Assembly: GCA_000431315.1 (NCBI GenBank)
Contig: HF989736.1
Location: 151,093-215,092, forward strand
Source of the DNA: Brachyspira sp. CAG:484
GTDB taxonomy: Bacteria > Cyanobacteriota > Vampirovibrionia > Gastranaerophilales > Gastranaerophilaceae
Direction: 5' to 3'
Length of the DNA: 64,000 nucleotides
Position 1 is the first letter of the stretch. Each line of letters starts with the position of its first letter. The notes under the pieces were generated by a model. The model worked only from the letters and a program-made list of their open reading frames with translations. It was not told where the DNA came from and searched no databases. Both the position numbers and the translations under genes were made by a program. Positions 42,301 to 50,531 of the stretch are shown here, piece after piece.

Positions 42301-43368
42301 ATGAGCATTGAAATAGATGATAAAATTAAGAAAGCAATAATTCTTTCAATTAAAGATGATTTTAAAGACGAAGACTATCAAATACTTGATGATGTGCTTG
42401 ATAAAATAAAAAAGCAGGATGAATATAAAGTTGTTGAATTACTTTTTGAAAAAGAAGGTTATGAAATTGTTTTAAAGAATCGAGAATATAGGCGTGGTTT
42501 TTGTTCACGTCTATTATTTGAGTATCATGAACCCATTGTTCAGTTTGAAATTATAATAGAATTTTGTTTATCTATTTTTAAAGATTTTGAATATCCCAAA
42601 GAAACATATCCTAAAACTTGCAAAGTTTTAAACGGTATTGTTGCTCGTGGAGTATTAATAACTAATGAAATACTGTGTTTAATCAAAAACGGGTTTGCTT
42701 CTGGAGCATTGGCTCGTTGGCGAACTTTATATGAATATAGTGTAATTGCAGTATTTATAGCAAAGTTTGGAGAAGATGTGGCAGAAAGATATTTAGCCTA
42801 CGAAGATATTGCTAATTTTAGCCATGCAGAAACTTATAATAATTATGTTGAAGAATTGGGATTTGAAAAAATTGAGGAACAAGAATTTGCGTATTTAAAA
42901 TCATTAAGTGATAAAGCTAAATTAAAATACCCTCAGTTTAATAATCAAGAGTATTCTTGGGCTTTACCAGAAATAAGACAGCCAAGTTTCAAGGCTTTGG
43001 CAGAGGCAACTGATATTAATTATTTTAGACCTTTTTACAGATTTTCATGTAATTATAATCATGGTGGAATAAAAGGGCTATTTTATGATTTAGGACAACT
43101 TAACGGATTGGATGAACAAAATTCATATATGCTTGCGAGCACTAATATTGGATTTATTGACCCTGCACAATTAACAATGCAATCTCTAATTAATATTGTT
43201 GCAGCATTAATATCTACTAATCCTAATATAACTAATTTAATAAATATAGTGCAGCTTCGAGAAAAAGCTGAAAAAGCGACAGAAGCTTTTGTAAAGGTTG
43301 ACAAAGATATTAAAGACAGAGAATTAGGCAGATTTGATGAGGATATATTTAGCCTCAATACTCACTAG
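42301..43368 (+). CDS. DUF5677-like protein
   Basis: The 355-residue all-helical protein has a central segment of the DUF5677 type: GFASGALARWRTLYEYSVIA, then ERYLAYEDIANF, and later FRFSCNYNHGG-like 'YRFSCNYNH' with a His-rich turn. Such proteins occur in defence islands but their function is unknown. A TATAAT at 42289-42294 lies 6 bp before ATG 42301, so it may have its own leaderless transcript. It has no GR-x tail. Its stop overlaps the convergent DUF6876 gene by 14 bp. Confidence 0.65.
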   Translation: MSIEIDDKIKKAIILSIKDDFKDEDYQILDDVLDKIKKQDEYKVVELLFEKEGYEIVLKNREYRRGFCSRLLFEYHEPIVQFEIIIEFCLSIFKDFEYPKETYPKTCKVLNGIVARGVLITNEILCLIKNGFASGALARWRTLYEYSVIAVFIAKFGEDVAERYLAYEDIANFSHAETYNNYVEELGFEKIEEQEFAYLKSLSDKAKLKYPQFNNQEYSWALPEIRQPSFKALAEATDINYFRPFYRFSCNYNHGGIKGLFYDLGQLNGLDEQNSYMLASTNIGFIDPAQLTMQSLINIVAALISTNPNITNLINIVQLREKAEKATEAFVKVDKDIKDRELGRFDEDIFSLNTH

Positions 43369-43792
43369 GTAACATCAACATAAATTGTGGCAACCCATAG
43401 TTTGATAAGGTTAGGTAAAACTTGTATGTAGTTATCTCATCATCAGTTTTTACAGGTAAATCAATAAAAGGAATATCCTGTTTTATAACAGTAATATGTT
43501 CATTATAATCATTTCCGATGTAGCCTTCTCGGTAAACTTCCATGTAACCTTGTCTTTCTTTATTTACAGAGATTTCGACAACATAAAAAGTATCTTCTGA
43601 TTCTTTAAATGTTTTAAGGATTTCTGGCATGTAGCTGATAATATTATCAACTATCCAATAAGCATTTAATGTATGTTGGAAATCCATTACACCATCTGTA
43701 TAAACAAGCGGATTAAAGAATGGTCGCTTGTATAAACCTATTGAACCATAATTCCTGCTGTATATCTTTTGTACTGTATTGTAGTTAATCAT
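43355..43792 (-). CDS. DUF6876 family protein
   Basis: The 145-residue protein has the DUF6876 signatures: LVYTDGVMDFQHTLNAYWIV near residue 30, then a DNIISYM helix, and the typical end MLMLPSEY. Members are found on plasmids, phages and integrative elements and have no known function. It is convergent with the cargo operon and marks the start of the minus-strand half of the element. Confidence 0.75.
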   Translation of the reverse strand: MINYNTVQKIYSRNYGSIGLYKRPFFNPLVYTDGVMDFQHTLNAYWIVDNIISYMPEILKTFKESEDTFYVVEISVNKERQGYMEVYREGYIGNDYNEHITVIKQDIPFIDLPVKTDDEITTYKFYLTLSNYGLPQFMLMLPSEY

Positions 43793-43908
43793 TTTTCAAC
43801 CTCATTTATCTTTCTATGAAAAGTACACTTTTCGTGGACTCTTTGGCATAATGTAAAATCAATCATTTTTCGGTGTAAATTTTTCTAAAAAAGGTACACG
43901 AAACACAC

Positions 43909-44502
43909 CTAACCTTTTATGGACTCGGCATATTTATAGAAGGTACTTTTTGCAATATTGCACATAGACATAACGTCTTTAACCTTAATCAGTCCGTTTT
44001 TATAAAGTTCGTAAGCCCTTACAAAATCCTTCGGAATTTCAGATGTAGGTCTGCCAAACTTAACCCCTCTTTTAAGTGCTGAGTCGATACCCTCTCTTTG
44101 TCTAGTCTTGATATTGGTTCTTTCTTTTTCTGCAACATACCCCAGCAGCTTCAAAATAATATCTGTAATCAACCTGCCAGTAAGTCCGTTTTGGTTATCT
44201 CTTGTATTCAGTATCGGCATATCAAGGACTTGAATATCTACACCCATACTAATAAGGCTTTCCCATTCAGAACAAATTTGCGTGTAATTCCTGCCAAACC
44301 TATCAATGGAATGAACGACAACAAGGTCTCCTGCTCTTAATTGTGATTTCATTGCCTGATACTTTTCACGTCCGTTAAAGTTTTTACCTGAGGCTTTTTC
44401 AATAATCATTTCATCAACTTTAATTCCTTTAAGCCCGTCAATCTGCCTATCTTCTTTCTGTTCCCTTGTAGAAACTCTTATGTATGCAAATGTTTTACCC
44501 AT
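43909..44502 (-). CDS. Small serine recombinase (resolvase/invertase type)
   Basis: ATG 44502 (MGKTFAYIRVST) is chosen with GGGAG upstream. The 197-residue enzyme has the resolvase catalytic domain: YIRVSTREQ with the Ser nucleophile, HSIDRFGRN, and the helix LKLLGYVAEKERTNIKTRQREG. A C-terminal Hin-like HTH follows (VKDVMSMCNIAKSTFYKY). It could resolve dimers, invert a segment or act as an invertase for the element. It is 2 bp after a 60-residue gene. Confidence 0.93.
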   Translation of the reverse strand: MGKTFAYIRVSTREQKEDRQIDGLKGIKVDEMIIEKASGKNFNGREKYQAMKSQLRAGDLVVVHSIDRFGRNYTQICSEWESLISMGVDIQVLDMPILNTRDNQNGLTGRLITDIILKLLGYVAEKERTNIKTRQREGIDSALKRGVKFGRPTSEIPKDFVRAYELYKNGLIKVKDVMSMCNIAKSTFYKYAESIKG

Positions 44503-44504
44503 AA

Positions 44505-44687
44505 TTAACAAACTCCCTGTACTGATTTAATAAAGTCATTAGTTAATTCAATTTTCTGATTTCCCAAAGTCATATCTTTAACACCGCAAGCCTGTAACCT
44601 CTTTAAAATCCTTTGAGTTTCAGCTTTTGTCAAGTTATCCCTAAACGCATATAAGTAATCAATTAGTATTTTTATTTTTCTTTCCAT
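44505..44687 (-). CDS. Hypothetical 60-aa protein upstream of the resolvase
   Basis: A basic, helical product (KIKILIDYLYAFRDNLTKAE, then QRILKRLQACGVKD). AAAGGAGC lies upstream. The stop is 2 bp before the resolvase ATG, so the two are coupled. No family recognised. Confidence 0.6.
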   Translation of the reverse strand: MERKIKILIDYLYAFRDNLTKAETQRILKRLQACGVKDMTLGNQKIELTNDFIKSVQGVC

Positions 44688-44704
44688 GTCTTGTTGCTCC
44701 TTTG

Positions 44705-44727
44705 TAAAAAGGGGGATATATCCCCCT
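44705..44727 (-). terminator. Terminator after the 202-aa gene
   Basis: AGGGGGATATATCCCCCT forms a perfect stem with a short loop and is followed by five Ts on the minus strand. It lies between the 202-aa and 60-aa genes. Confidence 0.8.
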
Positions 44728-44731
44728 CAAT

Positions 44732-45340
44732 TTATGCTACTAAATCATTTTCTATCTGTTGACCGTCTGAAATTTCTTCAATCTCAAAGTTCTTAATAAA
44801 CCCTTGCCACATTTCTATAAATTCAGGGTAAGCATATTCACCATCGCATGATATTCTTACGTATTCTTCCCCAGTATATAACTTTTCAAAAGGCTGTTCG
44901 CCAATCCATTTATCTGTATCATAGTCATATTGACATTCTTCCCAACCAAGAATAAACCCAATTTTAATATTTTCAATCTTTAGGATGTACGGTTCTTTCT
45001 CTGATGGTACTTCTTTAATCTCAATAATCATTCCGCCGTTGTTATTGTCTGTTTTGTCAAAATATCTTTTGATAACTTTTTTATCAAAGACATCGGGTAT
45101 AGCCAGACTTCCTTTTCTAAAATTCTTTTCAAGGTATAAAGAATGTTCGTCATCAATAATTTTCATGAAGTCCTTAAGTGTTTTATCTTCAAACCCTCTG
45201 TAAGTTACCATTTCTGTAACTGCTTTAATAAAATTGTTGTGCATAACTCGACCTATGCCCCATTGATGATGTACAAGCCTGATATTTACCTTACCATCCC
45301 AAAAAGTTCTTTTTATTAAAAATGCTGTTCTTTGACCCAT
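44732..45340 (-). CDS. Hypothetical 202-aa protein of the element
   Basis: The product has a compact mixed alpha/beta start (TAFLIKRTFWDGKVNIRLVH, then HQWGIGRVM) and a C-terminal acidic part with DGEYAYPEFIEMWQGFI. I do not recognise a family. AAAGGAAAT precedes the ATG. It lies between two small unknown genes in the minus-strand block and may have a plasmid-type maintenance role. Confidence 0.6.
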   Translation of the reverse strand: MGQRTAFLIKRTFWDGKVNIRLVHHQWGIGRVMHNNFIKAVTEMVTYRGFEDKTLKDFMKIIDDEHSLYLEKNFRKGSLAIPDVFDKKVIKRYFDKTDNNNGGMIIEIKEVPSEKEPYILKIENIKIGFILGWEECQYDYDTDKWIGEQPFEKLYTGEEYVRISCDGEYAYPEFIEMWQGFIKNFEIEEISDGQQIENDLVA

Positions 45341-45408
45341 GATATATTTCCTTTCATATTTTTTATGTATAATTACTTTTGATTATTAAATTATTTCCCC
45401 TTAGGGGG

Positions 45409-45434
45409 TGTGTAGGGTTTAATTACCCTACACA
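45409..45434 (-). other. Perfect hairpin at the end of the 97-aa gene
   Basis: TGTGTAGGGT (45409-45418) pairs with ACCCTACACA (45425-45434). It overlaps the 97-aa gene's stop. A second small CCCCTtaGGGG hairpin lies next to it. Lacking a clear T-run on the minus strand, it may slow decay or attenuate rather than end transcription. Confidence 0.6.
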
Positions 45435-45721
45435 ATTTCAAATTTCATGTAACTACTAACCTTTAATAATGCCTTGTAAAGTTCAGCATATTTTGTTTTA
45501 AGAGTCTTTGTGTCAATATTGTTTCTTGTAATTTCTTGCATTTTAAAAGTAAATGCACCTGCATGAAGTTCCATTACATTAGCCTTATTCATAATTTCTT
45601 TAACTAATGCGATTCGTTCGTCTTTGAGTTCTTTAAGCTCAGCGATTTTGCTTTCCAAAGATTTAATAACCCTTGCTTCATTTTCTAAGTTCAGATTTGT
45701 TGTAATAACTTGTGTTGCCAT
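45428..45721 (-). CDS. Hypothetical coiled-coil protein, 97 aa
   Basis: The product is a single long charged helix (RVIKSLESKIAELKELKDER, then IALVKEIMNKANVMEL) followed by a small mixed domain. The layout resembles small phage or plasmid recombination accessory proteins, but no family is certain. AAGGACA precedes the ATG. It is divergent from the XRE-like regulator at 45876, 154 bp apart. Confidence 0.6.
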   Translation of the reverse strand: MATQVITTNLNLENEARVIKSLESKIAELKELKDERIALVKEIMNKANVMELHAGAFTFKMQEITRNNIDTKTLKTKYAELYKALLKVSSYMKFEIV

Positions 45722-45875
45722 AATGATTTGTCCTTTCTTTTGTTCAATTACCTTACGTTATCATGATGTATCGAGATACAGAGATTGTCAAGGCTTCAAT
45801 CTTTGTTTCGACACAAAACTTTACGAAAACGTGAGTTATTTAAAAATTGGTGTTATACTAAAAGTGGAGGTAAAT

Positions 45876-46166
45876 ATGACAAATCCTGAAACACCAAAAT
45901 ATATTGCTACAGATGAACGAAAGGAGCAGGCTAGGAAACTTGTAAAAGACTTTTTGCAAGAACAGCATACATCTATCTATAGATTAGCCAGAATGTTAAA
46001 TGAGAAATATGGTCGTTCAGCTTCTGATTCAAACTTATTAAACAAACTTTCACGTTCATCTTTCAAAGTAACAGAACTTATGGATATAGCTGAATTATTC
46101 GGCTATGAAATAAAATTTCTTCCCCAAACCCCGATAGAGGACATGCAAGAAAATACTAAAAACTAA
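45876..46166 (+). CDS. XRE-like HTH regulator of the element
   Basis: ATG 45876 follows GGAGG at ideal spacing; the frame is open for another 252 bp upstream but that part overlaps the divergent gene and its promoter region. The 96-residue protein has an HTH (HTSIYRLARMLNEKYGRSAS, then NLLNKLSRSSFKVTELMDIA) and ends FGYEIKFLP. It closely parallels the chromosomal regulator at 18805. It probably controls the divergent minus-strand genes, as phage-type repressors do. Confidence 0.75.
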   Translation: MTNPETPKYIATDERKEQARKLVKDFLQEQHTSIYRLARMLNEKYGRSASDSNLLNKLSRSSFKVTELMDIAELFGYEIKFLPQTPIEDMQENTKN

Positions 46167-46256
46167 ATAATAGCAAGAATAGGGAAGATATAACACATAC
46201 CAAACTTATGCACCATAAGGTACATTCTATTGTATATTCTATGAATAGTTTTAAGG

Positions 46257-46829
46257 TTAATTTATCCATTTCACCACTGTCTCGCCCTTATATCCCTTAA
46301 CCCACACAAACCAAGAGTATGCAATCGCACCAGAATTATAAGTTTTAAAATCCCCGTTCTTAGCACAGTTGATTCTGGAGCTTGAAACATATATTGTTTT
46401 AGGCGGGTGTTTTGTAAATAGTTCCTTTCTGCTTTGACTTTCTAGGAACAGAACTTTTAAGAACATGCAGACTTTTCTATCTTCATCAACTTTAGATAAA
46501 GCGTGTGCAACAAATTCCTGTGCGTATTTGTATGGCGGATTAGTTACAATATCCCCATTGTGGTAAGACTCTGTATTTAACAAGAAATCTTCTATAGCTC
46601 CATAATTTCTATCAACAATATCGGTAGCTTTTCCTAACTTACCTGCTTCATCAAAAACTTTAGCTAAATGCCCCTCACCACAGGCACATTCCCAGATATT
46701 ATCTAAACTGGGCTCAACCTTTAATAACAATCTGCCTGCTATCGGGTCTGTTGCATAGTAGTCATTTTCTTCCCTAATCTCTCTTGCATGATTAGTTGCA
46801 CCAAGATTTATAAATGTACTTTCTTTCAT
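46257..46829 (-). CDS. Phage-type DNA methyltransferase (NPPY motif)
   Basis: ATG 46829 is preferred because AGGGG lies 6 bp before it; an ATG at 46847 is upstream. The 190-residue enzyme has the class I methyltransferase features: WECACGEGHLAKVF for SAM binding and DIVTNPPYKYAQEFV as catalytic motif, typical of N6-adenine methyltransferases. It has no separate target-recognition domain or partner nuclease, so it probably protects or marks the element's DNA. Confidence 0.8.
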   Translation of the reverse strand: MKESTFINLGATNHAREIREENDYYATDPIAGRLLLKVEPSLDNIWECACGEGHLAKVFDEAGKLGKATDIVDRNYGAIEDFLLNTESYHNGDIVTNPPYKYAQEFVAHALSKVDEDRKVCMFLKVLFLESQSRKELFTKHPPKTIYVSSSRINCAKNGDFKTYNSGAIAYSWFVWVKGYKGETVVKWIN

Positions 46830-46922
46830 TGATACCCCTATGTTCATGAAAGAATTTAGGCAAAGATAAATTTTTATTTAATTTGAATGATGTGCCAGCG
46901 TTATGCCTTCCCCTAAAAGCTT

Positions 46923-47867
46923 TCAAGATAAGAATTTGCCAGATTGCCCAATTTGTTTAGGTCTAATACATTTCAAATAATGTTCATTAAAATCTTTGCA
47001 TCCACAGGACATTTCTATACGTTTCATAAATGGGTATTGTTCTAAAATTTTTACAGCTGTTCTTTTGCCAACTTCATCATTATCAATATAAAGATAACAT
47101 TTTTTATACTTACAAAATTCAATCTGGTTAATATATTTCAATAAGCTATTTACACCGTTGCTAGGGGTAACAATATGATAATATTGAACTTGTTTATTTT
47201 CTTGTAAGTGTTGAAACAGAGCATAACCATCCATATAGCCTTCTACGATTGCTAAAATGTTGGTTTGAGGTGTGTAGCAGTTAATCATAGCCATTGATGT
47301 AGGTGTTCCTTTACTTCTTGTTATATTCTTTGAAAAATCAGCGGGTCTAAATTCAAAACCTGTAATAAAGGTTTCCGTTGTACTGTATTTGAACGTAGGA
47401 ATTACCCATTTATGTTCTTCTAAGTCTATTCCTATGCCACAAAAATTTATAGTATCTTTTTTTATTCCACGATGTTTTTCTATAAATGCTAATGATTTTT
47501 TATGTTTTAATAATCTCTCATTACATTCATTCATATACAACAATAATTTTTCCTGTTCCTTTTCATTATAAACATTTACAGGTATATCCTCTTGATTAGG
47601 AGTTGTATAATTATTTTTTGAGTATTTTTTCTTCGGAGCATGAGTGTTTATAGGCTTATTCATTGAATACATATCTTTCAATACCTGTTTAGAGTGTTCC
47701 CCATTGCTTGCAAAGCAAAAAAGAATGCCTTTTGAAGGATTAAACTTAAGATTATCACGATGTTTATCATTGCAGTAAGGACATTGCCATTGATATTCGT
47801 TTCCGAGTTTTTTACCCGTACCCAAGTGTGCTTCTATTTTTTCAAGTGTAAGTTTTTCAAAATTCAT
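46923..47867 (-). CDS. DNA primase with zinc finger and TOPRIM domain
   Basis: The 314-residue protein has an N-terminal CHC2-like zinc finger (CPYCNDKHRDNLKFN, then ILFCF), a linker, and a TOPRIM domain: ILAIVEGYMDGYALF (catalytic Glu) and CYLYIDNDEVGKRTA (Asp-x-Asp). This matches primases of phages and plasmids that make RNA primers. It lies beside the DUF3987-like gene, which would supply the helicase or ATPase partner. It implies that the element replicates on its own after excision. Confidence 0.88.
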   Translation of the reverse strand: MNFEKLTLEKIEAHLGTGKKLGNEYQWQCPYCNDKHRDNLKFNPSKGILFCFASNGEHSKQVLKDMYSMNKPINTHAPKKKYSKNNYTTPNQEDIPVNVYNEKEQEKLLLYMNECNERLLKHKKSLAFIEKHRGIKKDTINFCGIGIDLEEHKWVIPTFKYSTTETFITGFEFRPADFSKNITRSKGTPTSMAMINCYTPQTNILAIVEGYMDGYALFQHLQENKQVQYYHIVTPSNGVNSLLKYINQIEFCKYKKCYLYIDNDEVGKRTAVKILEQYPFMKRIEMSCGCKDFNEHYLKCIRPKQIGQSGKFLS

Positions 47868-47969
47868 TTTTATAAATCCTTTTCTTTATTACTTTTGCAT
47901 TTTAGTCAAACAGGCAAATTAAGTGATAGCCTGCTATTCCTGTTACATTGCGAATGACAAGTTGTCATC

Positions 47970-49448
47970 TTAAGCAACAATAAGTTCTTCAAGGGGTATT
48001 ATGTTTTCGCTTAATTTCCCGTCAGGAAGTTTAGATAGCGAATATTTATAACCAGTCGGTTGAAGTTCAGTTATATTAAATATAAACCCTTGTTCATAAG
48101 CTATTTCACTAACGTATTTGATAATTTCGTCAAATTCTTTATCAATAGTTTTCCGACTACAGCCAAAGTTTTTATACTGCTTTCTTTTAAGTTCAGTACT
48201 TGTAAATTCTTTATTGAGATTTTCTCTAAAAAAGTCATATACCCTTTCATATAAATCTTTATAGGTAGGGCGAAGATTAACAAAAGCTTTAAAATCGTTA
48301 CCAAGAAAATTTACAACACTTATTGCCTGTTTCATATCTTCTGGGTTAATAAATAATTCCGTCGGGTGATTCAGAGCTGCAAATAGGCAGGAAAGTTTTA
48401 ATGCCTTTAATTCTCTTGATGCAAGTTCTCGTTTTATTAGGGGATTATCATTGTCGTTAATCATTTGATTGAGTTTACATTTATAGGGATGAAAAACTTG
48501 TTTAAACGTTTCTTTTGTTAAAGTATATACACTTGAAGGCTCTACTAGAAGAAATATTGAAAAAATTTCATTACTAAGTTCTTCAGCTTTTTGAACGAAC
48601 TCTTTTTCTTGTTGAAATGCTTTATCAACATCTGCTTCTATAAAGATTTTTCCTTCTGGTAAATATGATATTGTTGACCTGCGTCCAAGTCCAGTTTGCA
48701 TTAATGTTTCAAACATTTTTTTAAGCTCTCCAGCAAATAAAGCAGGGTCAGAGTATAATAGAACATTACAAGGAATATTTTTAAGTTGAGCTTTACTATT
48801 TTCACTTTTAATACATTTGCTACTTAACGTTCCATCATACAATTCAAATATTGACTGAATGCATTGTAGTTCTTCTTGTTTAGGTGTTTTTAACATCAAA
48901 CCAAATTCACCGTATTTTATCAATAATGAACCAAAGTCCACTTTTGAAAAAGCTTCTGACTCTGCAAAAATACCTTCAGGTGTAGCTTTATTAATTTCTA
49001 TTATAAGATTTCTAATTTTAGCAACATTTATTTTTATAAGTTTTTCTATTTGTTTTTTATTATTCTTATTATCTTTATCATCATATTTTGCTTCAATTTT
49101 ATCCCTTATATTTTTTTCCTCTTTATTTTTATACTCATTGACTTTCTCTTCAAACCAAGTGCGGAAATTTTTAAAAATACGATTATCTAACTCATTTGAT
49201 ATCCTGTCTTTACCATACCCACTACCCATAAAAATTATGGTATAGTGATTTGGATAACCTAAATTCCCAAATTCAGAATACTTCACACGTTTTGCTGTAA
49301 TCATCTGAGCAAACTTCAATAATAGTATATTCAGAATTGCTTGCGTGCTTACATTGGAATAATGCTTCTTGATAATGCTTACACCTTCTGTTATACAAGT
49401 AGGGGCTTGAAATTCTTCTGTTACTGATGTAGTTAGTACTGATTTCAT
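47970..49448 (-). CDS. DUF3987-like replication ATPase
   Basis: The 492-residue protein resembles DUF3987 proteins that pair with primase genes on mobile elements. It has a P-loop-like IIFMGSGYGKDRISN (Asp in place of the usual Ser/Thr), a long charged coiled insert (about 105-150), ATPEGIFAESEAFSKV, and a C-terminal winged-helix-like end. The unusual residue after the Lys may reduce ATP turnover or reflect family variation. GGAGATAAATC precedes the ATG. Confidence 0.7.
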   Translation of the reverse strand: MKSVLTTSVTEEFQAPTCITEGVSIIKKHYSNVSTQAILNILLLKFAQMITAKRVKYSEFGNLGYPNHYTIIFMGSGYGKDRISNELDNRIFKNFRTWFEEKVNEYKNKEEKNIRDKIEAKYDDKDNKNNKKQIEKLIKINVAKIRNLIIEINKATPEGIFAESEAFSKVDFGSLLIKYGEFGLMLKTPKQEELQCIQSIFELYDGTLSSKCIKSENSKAQLKNIPCNVLLYSDPALFAGELKKMFETLMQTGLGRRSTISYLPEGKIFIEADVDKAFQQEKEFVQKAEELSNEIFSIFLLVEPSSVYTLTKETFKQVFHPYKCKLNQMINDNDNPLIKRELASRELKALKLSCLFAALNHPTELFINPEDMKQAISVVNFLGNDFKAFVNLRPTYKDLYERVYDFFRENLNKEFTSTELKRKQYKNFGCSRKTIDKEFDEIIKYVSEIAYEQGFIFNITELQPTGYKYSLSKLPDGKLSENIIPLEELIVA

Positions 49449-49536
49449 GATTTATCTCCTTTTATTAAATCGTGTTACATATTTTAATTATTGGAGATTG
49501 GACTTTATTATGCACTAACTAAAGTTATAACTAAAG

Positions 49537-50454
49537 TTATAACTTTTGCTTAAATGGTGGTATAAAAAATCCTTTACTTTCAAGCTCATTGATTGTATCA
49601 AGTAAGGACTCACAACCAATCTTATTTTTTATGTTATTTACTTTTTGTTTAACATTGTTTTCTGATAATTGAGGTGCAAGAAGTTGCCCTATTTTTTTGT
49701 AAGTTGCTTTTTCACCTTTAGCTACTAGATATTTCCTTGCAGACATAATAGAAATTTCTTCATCAGTAAGTTTGTTAAATAATTTATCGCTAGTTTGTTC
49801 TTGCAAACTTGTGTTAGTACTATTTGGGGTAAGGGGTAAACTATCGATATGTTGTAAATCCATTGTGACCTTAACATCAAGATAAGACTCCGTAAGAATT
49901 TCGTATTCTTCATCAGCTTCAGGTACAAATACTGTGTCGTAGATACAGTTGTGATATTCTTCAAGATATGCCGATATGTCAACATTTTTTATAACTAGTG
50001 ACTTATCTTGTTTATATAAATGCAGAAATAATACTACATCAAAATATTTAGTGCCAACTATTCTGTATGATGTCGGACTTTTAGTTCTATCTATTGATTG
50101 ATAAAAGTTTCTTAATTTTGTTTTAAAACTATCAGGGTTAGGACGGTTGAGAGCATATTCATAGGATAAATTATTGTTGCCTAAATTTTTAAGATATTGT
50201 TTTAACCAAGATTTCCCTTCTTCAATATTTCGAGTGTTAATGGTGATAACCCTATTATTACTAACTTGTGCCTGCAAAAATGAATAATTATTATTAATAT
50301 GCTCACAATACTTTTTCTGCTGAAATGAGTTAATGTGTAAATTTCTTATTGGCAATTCAACTGGACTATTATCACTCCAAAATAAGAGTTTTGCGATAAT
50401 AGCAAGGTCAGTATTATTAACATAATATTGTTTTGTAATATTTTCTTGTGTCAT
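49537..50454 (-). CDS. Hypothetical protein of the replication block
   Basis: ATG 50454 is taken; upstream starts are non-ATG. The 305-residue product has a mixed N-terminal part with a WLKQYLKNLG segment. The C-terminal 70 residues (SARKYLVAKGEKATYKKIGQ, then LLAPQLSENNVKQKVNNIK) look like a DNA-binding helical domain. A TATAAT on the minus strand lies about 20 bp upstream. It may be an initiator or regulator for element replication, but no family is recognised. Confidence 0.6.
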   Translation of the reverse strand: MTQENITKQYYVNNTDLAIIAKLLFWSDNSPVELPIRNLHINSFQQKKYCEHINNNYSFLQAQVSNNRVITINTRNIEEGKSWLKQYLKNLGNNNLSYEYALNRPNPDSFKTKLRNFYQSIDRTKSPTSYRIVGTKYFDVVLFLHLYKQDKSLVIKNVDISAYLEEYHNCIYDTVFVPEADEEYEILTESYLDVKVTMDLQHIDSLPLTPNSTNTSLQEQTSDKLFNKLTDEEISIMSARKYLVAKGEKATYKKIGQLLAPQLSENNVKQKVNNIKNKIGCESLLDTINELESKGFFIPPFKQKL

Positions 50455-50531
50455 TATAATTACGTAAAACAATTATACTACAAGAATAGAAACAAACTTG
50501 TATCAAAAAAATTTTATGATAATGTGGAAGC

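Noticed and set aside
45624..45875. N-terminal extension of the XRE-like regulator
   Set aside because: The extension overlaps the divergent gene and its promoter, whereas GGAGG is perfectly placed before ATG 45876.
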